A stretch of 64,000 nucleotides of DNA from Desertivirga xinjiangensis (lineage in GTDB: Bacteria > Bacteroidota > Bacteroidia > Sphingobacteriales > Sphingobacteriaceae): positions 62,001 through 126,000 of the forward strand of contig NZ_JAFMZP010000002.1 of the NCBI RefSeq assembly GCF_024436435.1. The letters run 5' to 3'. Positions 36,351 through 45,648 of this stretch are shown here, piece after piece. Below the pieces are notes generated by a model. The model made no database searches, was not told the origin of the DNA, and was given only the letters and a program-made list of their open reading frames with translations. The position numbers were made by a program, and so were the translations under genes. Every line of letters begins with the position of its first letter. Position 1 is the stretch's first letter.

Positions 36351-36613
36351 GGTTGAATATTTTGTTTAAATATATAAATTATTTTACAACGAATATGAAG
36401 TTTTATTGTAAAATGATAAATAAATAATTGCTATTGTTAATAAATTAACAAATAATGTCCCGTTGTGTTTTAAAGGGCTTTTTATTCCTGAAATATTTTG
36501 TACACAGATGTTCACATGCTGACACAATTTTAATTGTTTGGCTCATTCATTATTAAATTTCTTTCAAAGTGGTTTCATATTTGCGTATCTTGTATGAAAC
36601 AATATGATTTATT

Positions 36614-36811
36614 ATGATTCGATTCAATGATATTCATAAGAGACAGTGTTCTGGCTGCAAATCGCGCGATTTTGAGAGGGTTAAGAAGCCGGTCATCTTC
36701 AGATTATTGGGATTTGGATCATCCCTGAAAAGATACCAGTGCGCGAAATGCTTTAAAATTTTCTACGTTGTGGGGAAGAAAACCTCAGAATCCCAGCTTC
36801 TCAGTCACTAG
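36614..36811 (+). CDS. Small zinc-ribbon-like protein, 65 aa
   Basis: A 65-residue basic protein with two CxxC knuckles, CSGCKS near residue 12 and CAKCFK near 43, spaced like a zinc ribbon. Between them are KKPVIFRLLGFGSSLKRYQ. Such a fold could bind nucleic acid or protein, but no family is recognised. It lies alone in front of the exonuclease gene (98-base gap). TATCTTG at about 36585 resembles a -7 box missing one T. Confidence 0.6.
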   Translation: MIRFNDIHKRQCSGCKSRDFERVKKPVIFRLLGFGSSLKRYQCAKCFKIFYVVGKKTSESQLLSH

Positions 36812-36909
36812 TTGCCGGTAAATAATCCGAATGAAAATATCATATTCTGTTGCCTGAATTCTATCTTTGAGGATATGTAAGGATATTCTTGCGTACCACT
36901 ATTTGACTT

Positions 36910-37605
36910 GTGAACCAATATTTATTGTTTATTGATACAGAGGGTTCCGGCTTGCCGAAAAAATGGAATGAGCCTTATTCGAAAGAGGGGAATTGGCCAT
37001 ATGCTGTTCAGGTTTCCTGGCTTGTGTATACCAGGGATGGCAGGGAACTGAAACGCGAGGACCATTATATTAAAAATGATGATTTCAAAATTACAAAAGG
37101 CTCCATAAAAATTCATGGAATTACCCGTGATCTTCTTGATCAGAAAGGGGAAGACCGGGCTTATGTGATGCAGCTTTTAGCAGATGATCTCAATGCCTAT
37201 AAACCATTAGTCGTTGGACATTTTATAGAGCTCGATTATCATGTTCTTGCCGCTGATTTTTTGAGGGCAGACGTAGAAAATCCCATACCTAAACTCAATC
37301 TTCCTGCCTTCTGTACCATGCTGGCAAGTACCCCATTTGTTCGCAATCCGCAAGCGAGTTTTTTAAAGCTCGGACAGTTATATGATACGTTGTTTAATAC
37401 AGCACTTCTTAATCCGCATAATGCTATTGTGGATGCTAAAGCAACAGCCGACTGCTTTTTTGAAATGTTGAAAAGGGGAGACCTTACCGAAGACGCTGTT
37501 GCGCAGCAAAAACCGGATCTTAGTATCAAACTGGCAGGTGATAAGAAGTCCGCCTGGGCGTTTTTTTTATTTCTTTGTATAGTAATAGCAGCTTTTTGGA
37601 TATGA
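36910..37605 (+). CDS. DnaQ-like 3'-5' exonuclease with C-terminal membrane anchor
   Basis: A 231-aa DEDD-type exonuclease. The first acidic motif is FIDTEGSG near residue 8, the second GHFIELDYHVL near 96, and HNAIVDAKAT near 170 supplies the last His/Asp. The final 20 residues (AWAFFLFLCIVIAAFWI) are a hydrophobic tail ending at the stop, so the enzyme appears tail-anchored with its active site in the cytoplasm. The only start that includes the first motif is GTG 36910. Its stop overlaps the ATG of the DUF294 gene (ATGA), indicating coupled translation. Confidence 0.85.
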   Translation: MNQYLLFIDTEGSGLPKKWNEPYSKEGNWPYAVQVSWLVYTRDGRELKREDHYIKNDDFKITKGSIKIHGITRDLLDQKGEDRAYVMQLLADDLNAYKPLVVGHFIELDYHVLAADFLRADVENPIPKLNLPAFCTMLASTPFVRNPQASFLKLGQLYDTLFNTALLNPHNAIVDAKATADCFFEMLKRGDLTEDAVAQQKPDLSIKLAGDKKSAWAFFLFLCIVIAAFWI

Positions 37606-39509
37606 ATTCACGCTTCGACATATTAAAAAAAGTAAAACCCTTTAATTTACTTCCTGAAAAAGTACTTCATACCGTATCTGAACTGCTGGTTGAAGTCAAG
37701 TACAATAAGGATATCCTTATTTACCAGCAGGAAATAACCAAAATGAAAGGAGTGGACATCATTGTTGAGGGTGAGTATGAATCCTTTTTCTATGATAGTG
37801 CCCACAATAAACGCCTCGTCGAACATCACCAGGAGGGTTATTGTTATGGAGGTGTCTCCGTTTTATTAAACCGTAAAAAGTCTTTGCGGACGGTGATTGC
37901 GAAAAAAGGGACGTTGGTGTTCTCCCTTCCGAGAAAAGACTTCAGGGCCCTTTGTCAGGCTTATGAAGAGTTCTTCCATTACTTTACGAGGGAATTTGGC
38001 AGGCGGATGTTTAATGAAGACTTTGCTCATTTCGCCAAAAATCCCGCATCATTCGAGGAAAGTTATATTGCTTCCGAACAGTTGTATTCCCGAAAGATTG
38101 AAAGTTTAGAACCACGCGAAATCATCTCGTGTTACCCCGAGACTCCAGTTTACCAGGTTGCCCGGCTTATGGCCGACAAGAAACTGAGCTGCTTGTTTGT
38201 TAAGGATCATCAGGAACAGATCATAGGTTATGTAACTGACATTACGCTGCGGGATAAGATAGTCGCCCGGATGCAGGATGCTTCCCTGCCGGTGTCTGAG
38301 ATAATGGATAATCCAATAATATCGATCAGCGGTCAGGCCTATATGTATGAGGCCTTGCTGATGATGTTCCGTACCAAGACTCGTTATCTGCTTATTGAAG
38401 ATAATGGAAAGTTCAAGGGTTTTATCACCCGGAACAGGTTATTGAGCGAGCAGGCTCAGTCGCCGCTGGTTTTCATTCAGTCGGTGAAACTGGCACTTTC
38501 TACGGAAGAACTCAAGACCAAATGGGAGATGGTGCCGCAATTTGTGACTCAGCTTTTGGGCAGGGGAGTTAATGCGGAGATCGCTAACGATGTCATTACC
38601 ACAGTAGCCGATACCATAGCGGTAAAGGTGATTGAAAACGTTATCGAAGAGATCGGACAGCCACCGGCGAAATTCGTATTTATGGTTTTGGGAAGTGAGG
38701 GCAGAAAGGAACAGACCTTAAAAACCGACCAGGACAATGCGATCATTTATGAGGATAAGGCCAATGAACACCGCGAGCTTGTAAGGGAATATTTCTTAAA
38801 CTTTGCCACTATCGTTTCCGACCGCCTTAATTACATTGGCTTTAGTTATTGCACAGGAGGATTTATGGCCAGCAATCCAAATTGGACACACTCTCTGTCG
38901 CATTGGAAACGCAACTATCTCAGCTGGATGCAGGAATCCCTTCCGGAAACGGTGATCAAGTTCTCTACATTTTTCGATTGCAGGTTTATCTATGGGGAGG
39001 AAAAGATCATGAGCGAGCTGAAAGAGTTCCTTGATGAAGAACTCCAAAAGCCTATGGAAAAACTTTTTGTCAATATGGTTAAAAATGCATTGCAGTACGA
39101 GCCGCCACTAACCTTCTTTAAGAATATCAAGACCATAACCATTGGAAAGCAGGAGGTTTTTGATGTCAAAAAAACGATGACCCCAATAGTTGACCTCGTC
39201 AGGGTGTATGCCTTAAAGAACAGGGTTTTTAAGGTGAATACTGGTGAACGTTTAAAAGCTCTGAAGGCGCTTGAGGTGTTTTCGGATGTAGAATATATGG
39301 CCCTTATGCAGTCGTATTATTATCTGATGAGCCTCCGTCTGAAAAAGCAGGCAGCACAGCTGATCCATGATAATACTGAGCCCGACAACTATATTGACCC
39401 AAGCAGCCTCACCAAAATTGAACGGGTTACGCTGATCGAGATCTTCCGCACGATCGAGAACTTCCAGTCAAAAATAAAACTCGAATTTACCAATAACCTG
39501 TTTGGATAG
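37602..39509 (+). CDS. cNMP-binding/CBS/DUF294 nucleotidyltransferase-like protein
   Basis: A 635-aa cytoplasmic protein with a cyclic-nucleotide-binding-like beta roll (about residues 10-130), a CBS pair (about 155-275), a DUF294 nucleotidyltransferase-like domain with the GSEGRKEQTLKTDQDNA signature (near 375) and the DUF294 C-terminal helical domain. The substrate is not known for the family; GlnD/GlnE-like nucleotidyl transfer is a general inference. It overlaps the exonuclease by 4 bases; the same pair occurs in other bacteria. A TTG at 37575 is in frame but ATG 37602 is preferred. Confidence 0.9.
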   Translation: MNSRFDILKKVKPFNLLPEKVLHTVSELLVEVKYNKDILIYQQEITKMKGVDIIVEGEYESFFYDSAHNKRLVEHHQEGYCYGGVSVLLNRKKSLRTVIAKKGTLVFSLPRKDFRALCQAYEEFFHYFTREFGRRMFNEDFAHFAKNPASFEESYIASEQLYSRKIESLEPREIISCYPETPVYQVARLMADKKLSCLFVKDHQEQIIGYVTDITLRDKIVARMQDASLPVSEIMDNPIISISGQAYMYEALLMMFRTKTRYLLIEDNGKFKGFITRNRLLSEQAQSPLVFIQSVKLALSTEELKTKWEMVPQFVTQLLGRGVNAEIANDVITTVADTIAVKVIENVIEEIGQPPAKFVFMVLGSEGRKEQTLKTDQDNAIIYEDKANEHRELVREYFLNFATIVSDRLNYIGFSYCTGGFMASNPNWTHSLSHWKRNYLSWMQESLPETVIKFSTFFDCRFIYGEEKIMSELKEFLDEELQKPMEKLFVNMVKNALQYEPPLTFFKNIKTITIGKQEVFDVKKTMTPIVDLVRVYALKNRVFKVNTGERLKALKALEVFSDVEYMALMQSYYYLMSLRLKKQAAQLIHDNTEPDNYIDPSSLTKIERVTLIEIFRTIENFQSKIKLEFTNNLFG

Positions 39510-39603
39510 AATGTAAAAAGATGTTAAAAGTTAGCTGTTCATGCTCATCTTGATGGCTATTATGAATATATTTAGCGGACTACGATTGTTTTTTATGTGT
39601 TAT

Positions 39604-42303
39604 ATGCGGTTTTTGCTTTCTTCTGTTATATTGTTTTTTGTTCTGCCCTTTACTGCTTTTTCACAACGCGATAGTGTGGGTCTGAATGCCATAATTGAAA
39701 AAACGGTGAAGTTTTCAACCGACCGGCCAATTGAAAAAGCCTACCTGCATTTTGATAAACCTTATTATGCCCTGGGCGACACCGTGTGGTTTAAGGCCTA
39801 TTTAACCGTAGATAACCATCTTCCTTCGCCTTTAAGTAAGATTATATATGTGGATGTTCTCGCTGGTAAAGATTCAGTGGTTAAATCGTTGAAGCTGCCT
39901 GTAAATAGCGGTTCGGCAAGTGGAAGTCTGGTTCTGGCACATTTGTCATTTAAACAAGGGAATTACCGTGTAAGAGCCTACACTAACTGGATGTTCAATT
40001 TTAAAGACGATTATTTTTTCTATAAAAACCTTGTGGTAGGAGATGCGATAGAAAAACAGCTGGTAACACACATCTCGTTTACTTCAACAGCAAAATCTTC
40101 TAAACTGGGTACAAATATTTCGTTTAAAGATCCAAAAGGCCGTCCCTATATTGATAGAAAGGTAAGCTGGAAATTAATGGACGGATATGATGTAGTTAGT
40201 AAAGGACGAGGCACAACTGATGCGAAAGGGGTCTTGAACCTCAATATTGAACGTTCGAAAGGTGATCCTGATAAGGCTGCTTTGGTAACAGTAATGGAAC
40301 TTACTAGTGAGAAGAACATCAGCACCACTTTTCCGCTGCTATCCGTTTCCGAGAAGAAGGATGTCCAGTTTTTCCCTGAAGGAGGGATGCTGATCGACGG
40401 GCTGCCTTCAAAGCTTGCATTCAAAGCGATAAGAGCCAACGGCCTCGGAATAGATGTAAAGGGTACTATTGTCGATAATGCAGGTAATACGATAAGTGAC
40501 TTTGCTTCAGGGCACGCCGGCATGGGGGTTTTAACCATTGTACCTCAATTGAATAAAAGCTATAAAGCCAATGTTGTTTTTCCGGATGGTTCTAAAGGAG
40601 TGTTTCCCCTTCCGGTTGTCAGGGAGGAAGGAATAGCCATGATCGTAAACAATAGCGATACCGGGTCTGTAAACATCAGGATTGCAGCTAACAATAAGTT
40701 CTTTGAAAAATTTAAGGGAAAGACCTTTTACATTATTGGTAAAAGTTCAGGGATTGTTTGTTATGCAGCACAGGCACGCTTACAAAACCAGGTGTTCACA
40801 GCCAAAATTGAAAAAGACAAGTTCCCTTCAGGAATCACTCAATTAACCCTGATGTCATCGGCAGTGGAGCCACTAAGCGAGCGTCTTATATTCATTCATA
40901 AACCCACTGAGCTTTCAGGAATTGTAAAAACCGATAAGGCCTCATATCTGGCCAAACAAAAGGTGAAGATGGACTTTAACCTCAAAGCCGGAAGCCTTCC
41001 ATCACAGGGGAATTTTTCAGTAGCTGTCGTCAACGAATCAAAAGTTCCTTTCGATGAAAATGCTGAGACAACCATATTGACCAGCCTGCTCTTAAACTCA
41101 GATCTTAAAGGTTATATCGAAAAGCCTAACTACTACTTCAATAAAACGAACAGTAAAAAACTTCAGGACCTGGATGTCTTACTGCTGACTCAGGGTTACC
41201 GTACTTTCTCTTACCCAGAAATAATGACAAGCAGCTATCCTGCATTATCGTTCGTCCCCGAGCAGGGAATAGAGATCTCTGGGAAGCTGAGAATGAAGAA
41301 CGGCATGCCGGTGTATAAGGGCAATGTACGTTTGATCATACCCGATAAAAGCTTTTCGGCAAGCGCTATAACTGATGCCGAGGGTCAATTCCGTTTTACC
41401 AACATTTCCTTTAACGATTCGTCCAAGGTGACATTAAGCGCTGTCAACAATGTCAACTCCAAAAATATGATGTTTATGGTAGACGGCACCGCTTTCCCTT
41501 CTGTCAAAGAAAATATAAATGCTGCAGAAGATGTGCTGAATATTGACAGCGCGCTCAGCGTGTATCTGGAAAACAGCAAAAGTCAGTACTTTGATTTTCG
41601 TACCCTACAGGAAGTTGTTATTAAAGCGAGAGCCGAGAAGAAGCCAAGTCACGCTGACTACCCGGCTCTCTCAGGTTTAAGTATGATGGCCGACCAGGAA
41701 ATTTCGGGAGAGCGCTTGTCGGGTTGCAATAACCTGATCCAGTGTTTACCCGGGCTGGCTATGGGATTGACCTATATTGATAACAATTTGTATCTCACCA
41801 GGTCATACAACCAGGGCGATAGAACGCCTGTACAGGTCTATATTCAGGATATGCCTGTGGATGTGAGTTTCCTTGCTACACTTAACCCTCGTGAGATTGA
41901 ATCTATTGAGGTGTTTTACAAGGATGGCTTAAGTGGCATAAATCGCAGAAATAACACAAACGGTGTCGTCGTGTTCAATAAAAGAGAAGTGAAAACAGTG
42001 GCTTTAAAAGCAGATCAGATAAAGGAATTGTTTCCGGAATCAAATAAGCTTACGTTCACTCCTCAGGGATACTCCAAAGTGCGTCAGTTCTATTCTCCAA
42101 AATATGATGTTCCGGCTTCCGCAAAGGTTAAAGATCTGCGTACAACTATTTACTGGAACCCGGCGCTTTTACCTGATGAAATAGGGAATGCAAGTTTTGA
42201 ATTTTATAATTCGGACGGGAAAGGTACCTATCGCGCCGTTATCGAGGGAATTGACAATGAAGGCCGACTCGGTCGTTTTGTTCAGCGCTTCACTGTAAAA
42301 TAA
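39604..42303 (+). CDS. Secreted MG2-like/plug-domain protein
   Basis: An 899-aa exported protein. Residues 1-20 form the signal peptide (ending TAFS before Gln). Repeated beta sandwiches follow, beginning with AYLHFDKPYYALGDTVWFKAYL, which is like the MG2 domain of alpha-2-macroglobulins; then a carboxypeptidase-regulatory-like unit near 560-640. A TonB-receptor plug-like domain lies at about 670-800 (LQEVVIKARAEKK ... NPREIESIEVFYKD). No beta-barrel follows, so it is not a complete receptor. Several in-frame ATGs lie upstream (39541, 39595); 39604 gives the best signal peptide. Such proteins are common and uncharacterised in Bacteroidota. Confidence 0.8.
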   Translation: MRFLLSSVILFFVLPFTAFSQRDSVGLNAIIEKTVKFSTDRPIEKAYLHFDKPYYALGDTVWFKAYLTVDNHLPSPLSKIIYVDVLAGKDSVVKSLKLPVNSGSASGSLVLAHLSFKQGNYRVRAYTNWMFNFKDDYFFYKNLVVGDAIEKQLVTHISFTSTAKSSKLGTNISFKDPKGRPYIDRKVSWKLMDGYDVVSKGRGTTDAKGVLNLNIERSKGDPDKAALVTVMELTSEKNISTTFPLLSVSEKKDVQFFPEGGMLIDGLPSKLAFKAIRANGLGIDVKGTIVDNAGNTISDFASGHAGMGVLTIVPQLNKSYKANVVFPDGSKGVFPLPVVREEGIAMIVNNSDTGSVNIRIAANNKFFEKFKGKTFYIIGKSSGIVCYAAQARLQNQVFTAKIEKDKFPSGITQLTLMSSAVEPLSERLIFIHKPTELSGIVKTDKASYLAKQKVKMDFNLKAGSLPSQGNFSVAVVNESKVPFDENAETTILTSLLLNSDLKGYIEKPNYYFNKTNSKKLQDLDVLLLTQGYRTFSYPEIMTSSYPALSFVPEQGIEISGKLRMKNGMPVYKGNVRLIIPDKSFSASAITDAEGQFRFTNISFNDSSKVTLSAVNNVNSKNMMFMVDGTAFPSVKENINAAEDVLNIDSALSVYLENSKSQYFDFRTLQEVVIKARAEKKPSHADYPALSGLSMMADQEISGERLSGCNNLIQCLPGLAMGLTYIDNNLYLTRSYNQGDRTPVQVYIQDMPVDVSFLATLNPREIESIEVFYKDGLSGINRRNNTNGVVVFNKREVKTVALKADQIKELFPESNKLTFTPQGYSKVRQFYSPKYDVPASAKVKDLRTTIYWNPALLPDEIGNASFEFYNSDGKGTYRAVIEGIDNEGRLGRFVQRFTVK

Positions 42304-42392
42304 AGAATAGAGGTTGTCCCGTAAGGATTTTGCTAGTAAATAAGGTTTGCGTAATTTCTTTGAGAGAAACTTGCTGACAAATTCTATTCTTT
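42302..42392. repeat. 91-bp imperfect inverted repeat spanning the MG2-like gene's stop codon
   Basis: AAAGAATAGA (42302-42311) is the exact reverse complement of TCTATTCTTT (42383-42392); next to these, TTGTC and GACAA continue the stem after a 2-base internal loop. T-rich sequence follows. It may be a long-range terminator or the remains of a small inverted-repeat element; the stop codon of the upstream gene lies at its left edge. Confidence 0.5.
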
Positions 42393-42422
42393 TTAATTTT
42401 CGGGTCATTACTTAAGCTGAAC

Positions 42423-43223
42423 ATGATTTTAATTGTTGATGATATCCCTGAAAATGTATTCTCACTGAAAAAAGTTCTCGAACATCACGGCTTTGCCGTT
42501 GATTCGGCCTTTTCAGGTGAAGAGGCACTCAAAAAGATCCTGACAAGATCTTATATCCTGGTGATTCTCGATGTACAGATGCCTGGTATTGATGGTTTTG
42601 AAGTAGCCGAAAATATTAAAGGATATAAAAAAGCTAAGGACACTGCTATCATTTTCCTTTCAGCAAATTCTACCGACACCAACCTGATCATTCAGGGATA
42701 CAAACAGGGTGCGAGGGATTATATCACCAAACCTGTTGACACAAATATTCTTTTATTAAAGGTGAAATCTTTGTATGAGCTGTATGAGTCAAGACAGGCC
42801 ACTACAAAACAACAGCTTGAAATAAGCGCCTTATATGAAAAGGAAAAAGAGCTGAATCTCCTATTGTCGAAAAAGGTTGAAATACTGGAAGACTCCCTCC
42901 GACTTGCTAAGATTGCAGGCTGGGAACATAATGTAGATACGCAGCAAACTTATGCATCGCCTGAAGCCTATCATTTGCTGGACCTTAATCCGGAAAAGGA
43001 TGCGTTTAACCTGGACCTGATCCTGGCGAGTCTGAAACCTGAAGACAGGAAACGCCTGATGGGTTCAAACGATAAGGCAACCTTTGAGTTTGCCCTTCTT
43101 TACGCCGGGGCAAATGGTCAGGAAAAACAACTCAAGTATTTTATCCGGGTAGATGAAAACGACGGTCAGAAAAAGATCAAAGGGGTGGTTCAGGAAGTAG
43201 GGTTAAATTCTGCCGGCTTATAA
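42423..43223 (+). CDS. Response regulator with C-terminal PAS-like domain
   Basis: A 266-aa protein with an N-terminal REC domain (D6-D7, phosphoacceptor Asp50 in VILDVQMPGIDG, Lys103 in ITKPVD), a coiled coil from about 120 to 160, and a C-terminal PAS-like fold (SLRLAKIAGWEHN ... IKGVVQEVG) of the PAS_3 type. There is no kinase, DNA-binding or cyclase output, so it probably interacts with a partner kinase. It is separated from both neighbours and followed by the structured repeat copy 3. Confidence 0.85.
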   Translation: MILIVDDIPENVFSLKKVLEHHGFAVDSAFSGEEALKKILTRSYILVILDVQMPGIDGFEVAENIKGYKKAKDTAIIFLSANSTDTNLIIQGYKQGARDYITKPVDTNILLLKVKSLYELYESRQATTKQQLEISALYEKEKELNLLLSKKVEILEDSLRLAKIAGWEHNVDTQQTYASPEAYHLLDLNPEKDAFNLDLILASLKPEDRKRLMGSNDKATFEFALLYAGANGQEKQLKYFIRVDENDGQKKIKGVVQEVGLNSAGL

Positions 43224-43288
43224 GCCTTCTGATAAAGAGTGGCCTGGCGAAGCTTAGAGCTTAGCGTGCTTAAACGCACTCTCATTGT

Positions 43289-43453
43289 CTGTCCTTAGGA
43301 GTTTCGGAGGAGCTCTAAGAATTCAAAAATAAAAAGGAGTCTTGGACTCCGTTAAAGCGCTATACAAAACGCCTAAGGAGTTGGAGACTCTCTTTTATCG
43401 GTTGATCCTTAGTCCCTGGGCGCGCCTAAGCCCCGGCTACAGACTAAGGACAG
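43289..43453. repeat. Structured 165-bp repeat, copy 3
   Basis: Ends CTGTCCTTAG and CTAAGGACAG are a perfect 10-bp inverted pair. H1 is TCCTTAGGAG with CTCTAAGAA (one bulge and one mismatch), H2 GAGTCT...GACTCC with GGAGT...AGACTC, and H3 TCCTTAGTC/GACTAAGGA. Relative to copies 1 and 2, H3 changes G-C to T-A on both arms. It sits between the 3' ends of the convergent REC-PAS and PRC-barrel genes. Confidence 0.85.
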
Positions 43454-43525
43454 CGGCCGCACTTTAAACTTTGACTCTCCAGTTTCTCCGCTTAGAACTT
43501 ATCCCTTATTACTTAAAACTCCGCT

Positions 43526-44269
43526 CTAGTGCTCATATACCGAAACACTCCCATTCTTATCAAGAATTTCTGAAACCCGCAGTGCTTCCGTTTCTGTGCT
43601 GATCTTTACCGAAACAACAGATCCGCTGCCGGAAACCTCCATAGCCGGTTCTTCTTTCTCTGAACGAGGGGAAGAAACTTCGATGGTGTCTTTACTGAAG
43701 CCGTTGCTTAACAGTTCGCTTATCGAATTCTGAGCCTCCAGACTGTCATCAAAAACTCCGCTCACAGTTTTAAAGCTTTCAGCATCTCTTTTTTCAAAGA
43801 TCTCATTCAGGGTGAAGTGAGAGTGACTGTAAAAATGTTCACCTTCCGCTAATATTTCATTGCCTGTAAGACCAGAACAATCCGCATCTTCCGTTTGGCC
43901 AGCGTATGCAAGCCGGACCATATTCTCCACTCCCGGATTCACTTCGCCGGGTATATAGTCAGGGAGAGAGTTGATCAGTTTCGTATTTAATGCAGATATT
44001 ATAAGGAAATTTCCAGGTTCATAACAGTCGACCATGCCAACCGGAGCAAGGATCTCCCTTGAGGCAAGCCCTTCCTGATCGTTCAGCCGGATAACCAGGT
44101 AACGAACCTTTCTCGATTGTGTGTCATATAAGAGATCTGTTACCCTGCCAATTTCAACTTCCTCTTCGCTTTTTACCATGTAATTTCGCAAATCATGTGG
44201 TGCTTCAATGGTTTCGATGTCTTTACCTCCTAGTTCTTCAAGGCGGGTCAAGTGTTGATTTTCCAGCAT
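43526..44269 (-). CDS. PRC-barrel stress-type protein (paralogue of 31739-32677)
   Basis: A 247-aa protein with a PRC barrel at about residues 20-80 (DLRNYMVKSEEEVEIGRVTDLLYD, KVRYLVIRLNDQ), a variable linker and a C-terminal alpha/beta domain (VSGVFDDSLEAQNSISELL ... EALRVSEILDKNGSVSVYE). Domain order matches the longer paralogue at 31739. It lies 71 bases downstream of the DACNV gene on the same strand and may share its transcript. Function unknown; stress association inferred from family members. Confidence 0.8.
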   Translation of the reverse strand: MLENQHLTRLEELGGKDIETIEAPHDLRNYMVKSEEEVEIGRVTDLLYDTQSRKVRYLVIRLNDQEGLASREILAPVGMVDCYEPGNFLIISALNTKLINSLPDYIPGEVNPGVENMVRLAYAGQTEDADCSGLTGNEILAEGEHFYSHSHFTLNEIFEKRDAESFKTVSGVFDDSLEAQNSISELLSNGFSKDTIEVSSPRSEKEEPAMEVSGSGSVVSVKISTETEALRVSEILDKNGSVSVYEH

Positions 44270-44340
44270 AATATTTTTTCTATATTGTTCTATAACAATA
44301 ATATTCTGCTGATTGTTGACCTTGCTACTATTTAAAATAA

Positions 44341-45480
44341 CTATAACAATAGTGAATCAACCCTGTGCGCATGCACCATTCCTTCGCATGGCGACCATGC
44401 AAATATGGTGAACTTGCCGTCCTGGGAAGCTACCAGGGCAATAGAATCCCTCTGGTCGTGCACGAACTGGGCGGCTGAAAGATGCCTGGTTCCGCCGTTC
44501 TGACTGGGATGTATTACAGAGGCTTCACCTCCAATAATAGGTTCTGTGGTAATAACCTGCTCTATTTGCTGGCTGCCTTTTGCACGCTGGATCTTTGCTC
44601 CGAAAGCGAGAAGCTCATGTTTATTTGTCATGATGGTGGCCCCGTCTACCGCTGTGAGCCCGGCCATATGTTCGATTTCCCGGTTGAGAGCATTCTGCCA
44701 TAGAGTTTTATCGCTTTCTTGTTCGCTCTTCTGAACCAGCTCGCTGAGGCCGCTAAAGGGCGGCTCCACCGGATAAGATATGGGATGAACGATGGAGCCT
44801 CGCCATTTGTCTGAATCGGGTGGGACGATCAGTAATGTTCCCCCGCGCCCATGCGCGCGCATCGAGGCTGCCAGTTGTACAAGGACGTTCACCGAATCGG
44901 TCCATGGAGTAGATGAAGTGAGGCCCAAAAGGGAAGTCAAAAGATCCGGGCAGTCAGGTATGTCTGCAGTCTCTTCCAGAACAATTTTTACCTGGTCACC
45001 TTCAAGGATTGCTACATTTACAAACTTTCCAAAGCCTCCTTTTCGCCGGTGCTTTACTACTAAAAGGCCCGGCTCAAAAACCTCGAGAATAAAACACAAT
45101 GGCGGAACAGAGCGGGTTGTTCCCCATAAATATAATTCATCATTTTCCTGCCAGACACCAATATGAATGCCGGCTCGTTCGACCCCCGGCGCAATTTTTT
45201 TAAGTACCCGTGACCTCAGGGGCAGCCGGCGTTCGAATATAAGTGGAGAGCCAGCTTTCTCAGGAGGAAGGAATGCCAGGGATATTTTGGGCGAATGCCC
45301 CTCTTCTTTAAGAAGACTTGCCCAAAAACCTGCATCTATGATAGCCTCAATAGTCTTCACATCGGGTTGAGGCGCCGGATCAAGGCCTACTGACTCTTTA
45401 AGACCCTCGAGATGATTTAGAAAATGCGTTGCAACTGCTGCCGATACTGTGCGTGCAGCCTGATAAGCTGATTCAGGCAT
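44341..45480 (-). CDS. DACNV-type protein with DisA_N/diadenylate-cyclase-like domain
   Basis: A 379-aa protein whose layout matches proteins described as carrying a DACNV sensor domain joined to a diadenylate-cyclase-like domain. Residues about 1-250 would be the sensor region. The DAC-like part has the signature D279-G280-A281 (AVDGATIM) and G-T-R332-H333 (GGTRHLSAAQ), corresponding to DGA and RHR of DisA/CdaA; the third residue of RHR is Leu. It may make cyclic di-AMP or a related nucleotide, but activity is not certain. No signal peptide or membrane helix is visible. A PRC-barrel gene follows. Confidence 0.78.
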   Translation of the reverse strand: MPESAYQAARTVSAAVATHFLNHLEGLKESVGLDPAPQPDVKTIEAIIDAGFWASLLKEEGHSPKISLAFLPPEKAGSPLIFERRLPLRSRVLKKIAPGVERAGIHIGVWQENDELYLWGTTRSVPPLCFILEVFEPGLLVVKHRRKGGFGKFVNVAILEGDQVKIVLEETADIPDCPDLLTSLLGLTSSTPWTDSVNVLVQLAASMRAHGRGGTLLIVPPDSDKWRGSIVHPISYPVEPPFSGLSELVQKSEQESDKTLWQNALNREIEHMAGLTAVDGATIMTNKHELLAFGAKIQRAKGSQQIEQVITTEPIIGGEASVIHPSQNGGTRHLSAAQFVHDQRDSIALVASQDGKFTIFAWSPCEGMVHAHRVDSLLL

Positions 45481-45648
45481 AATAATATTTTGTAAAGCTA
45501 AAATAGGGAAATATTAACAGGCAACGATCTGTTAATGTGAATAGCTGCTGGGAGCCAGCAATTTTGTGATTTTAATTACCTCCATTTTACATTTCAAGTC
45601 ACGGCTGGAGTTTCTCATTAGCCAATTTTGTTTAATTTTACCTGTCTT

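Noticed and set aside
44290-44351. Repeated CTATAACAATA on both sides of the PRC-barrel/DACNV gap
   Set aside because: Only 11 bases in AT-rich sequence, with no hairpin or further copy; likely chance or a small local duplication.
44482-45370. Several plus-strand frames opposite the DACNV gene
   Set aside because: They arise from the higher-GC coding sequence of that gene; none has a domain or a start context.
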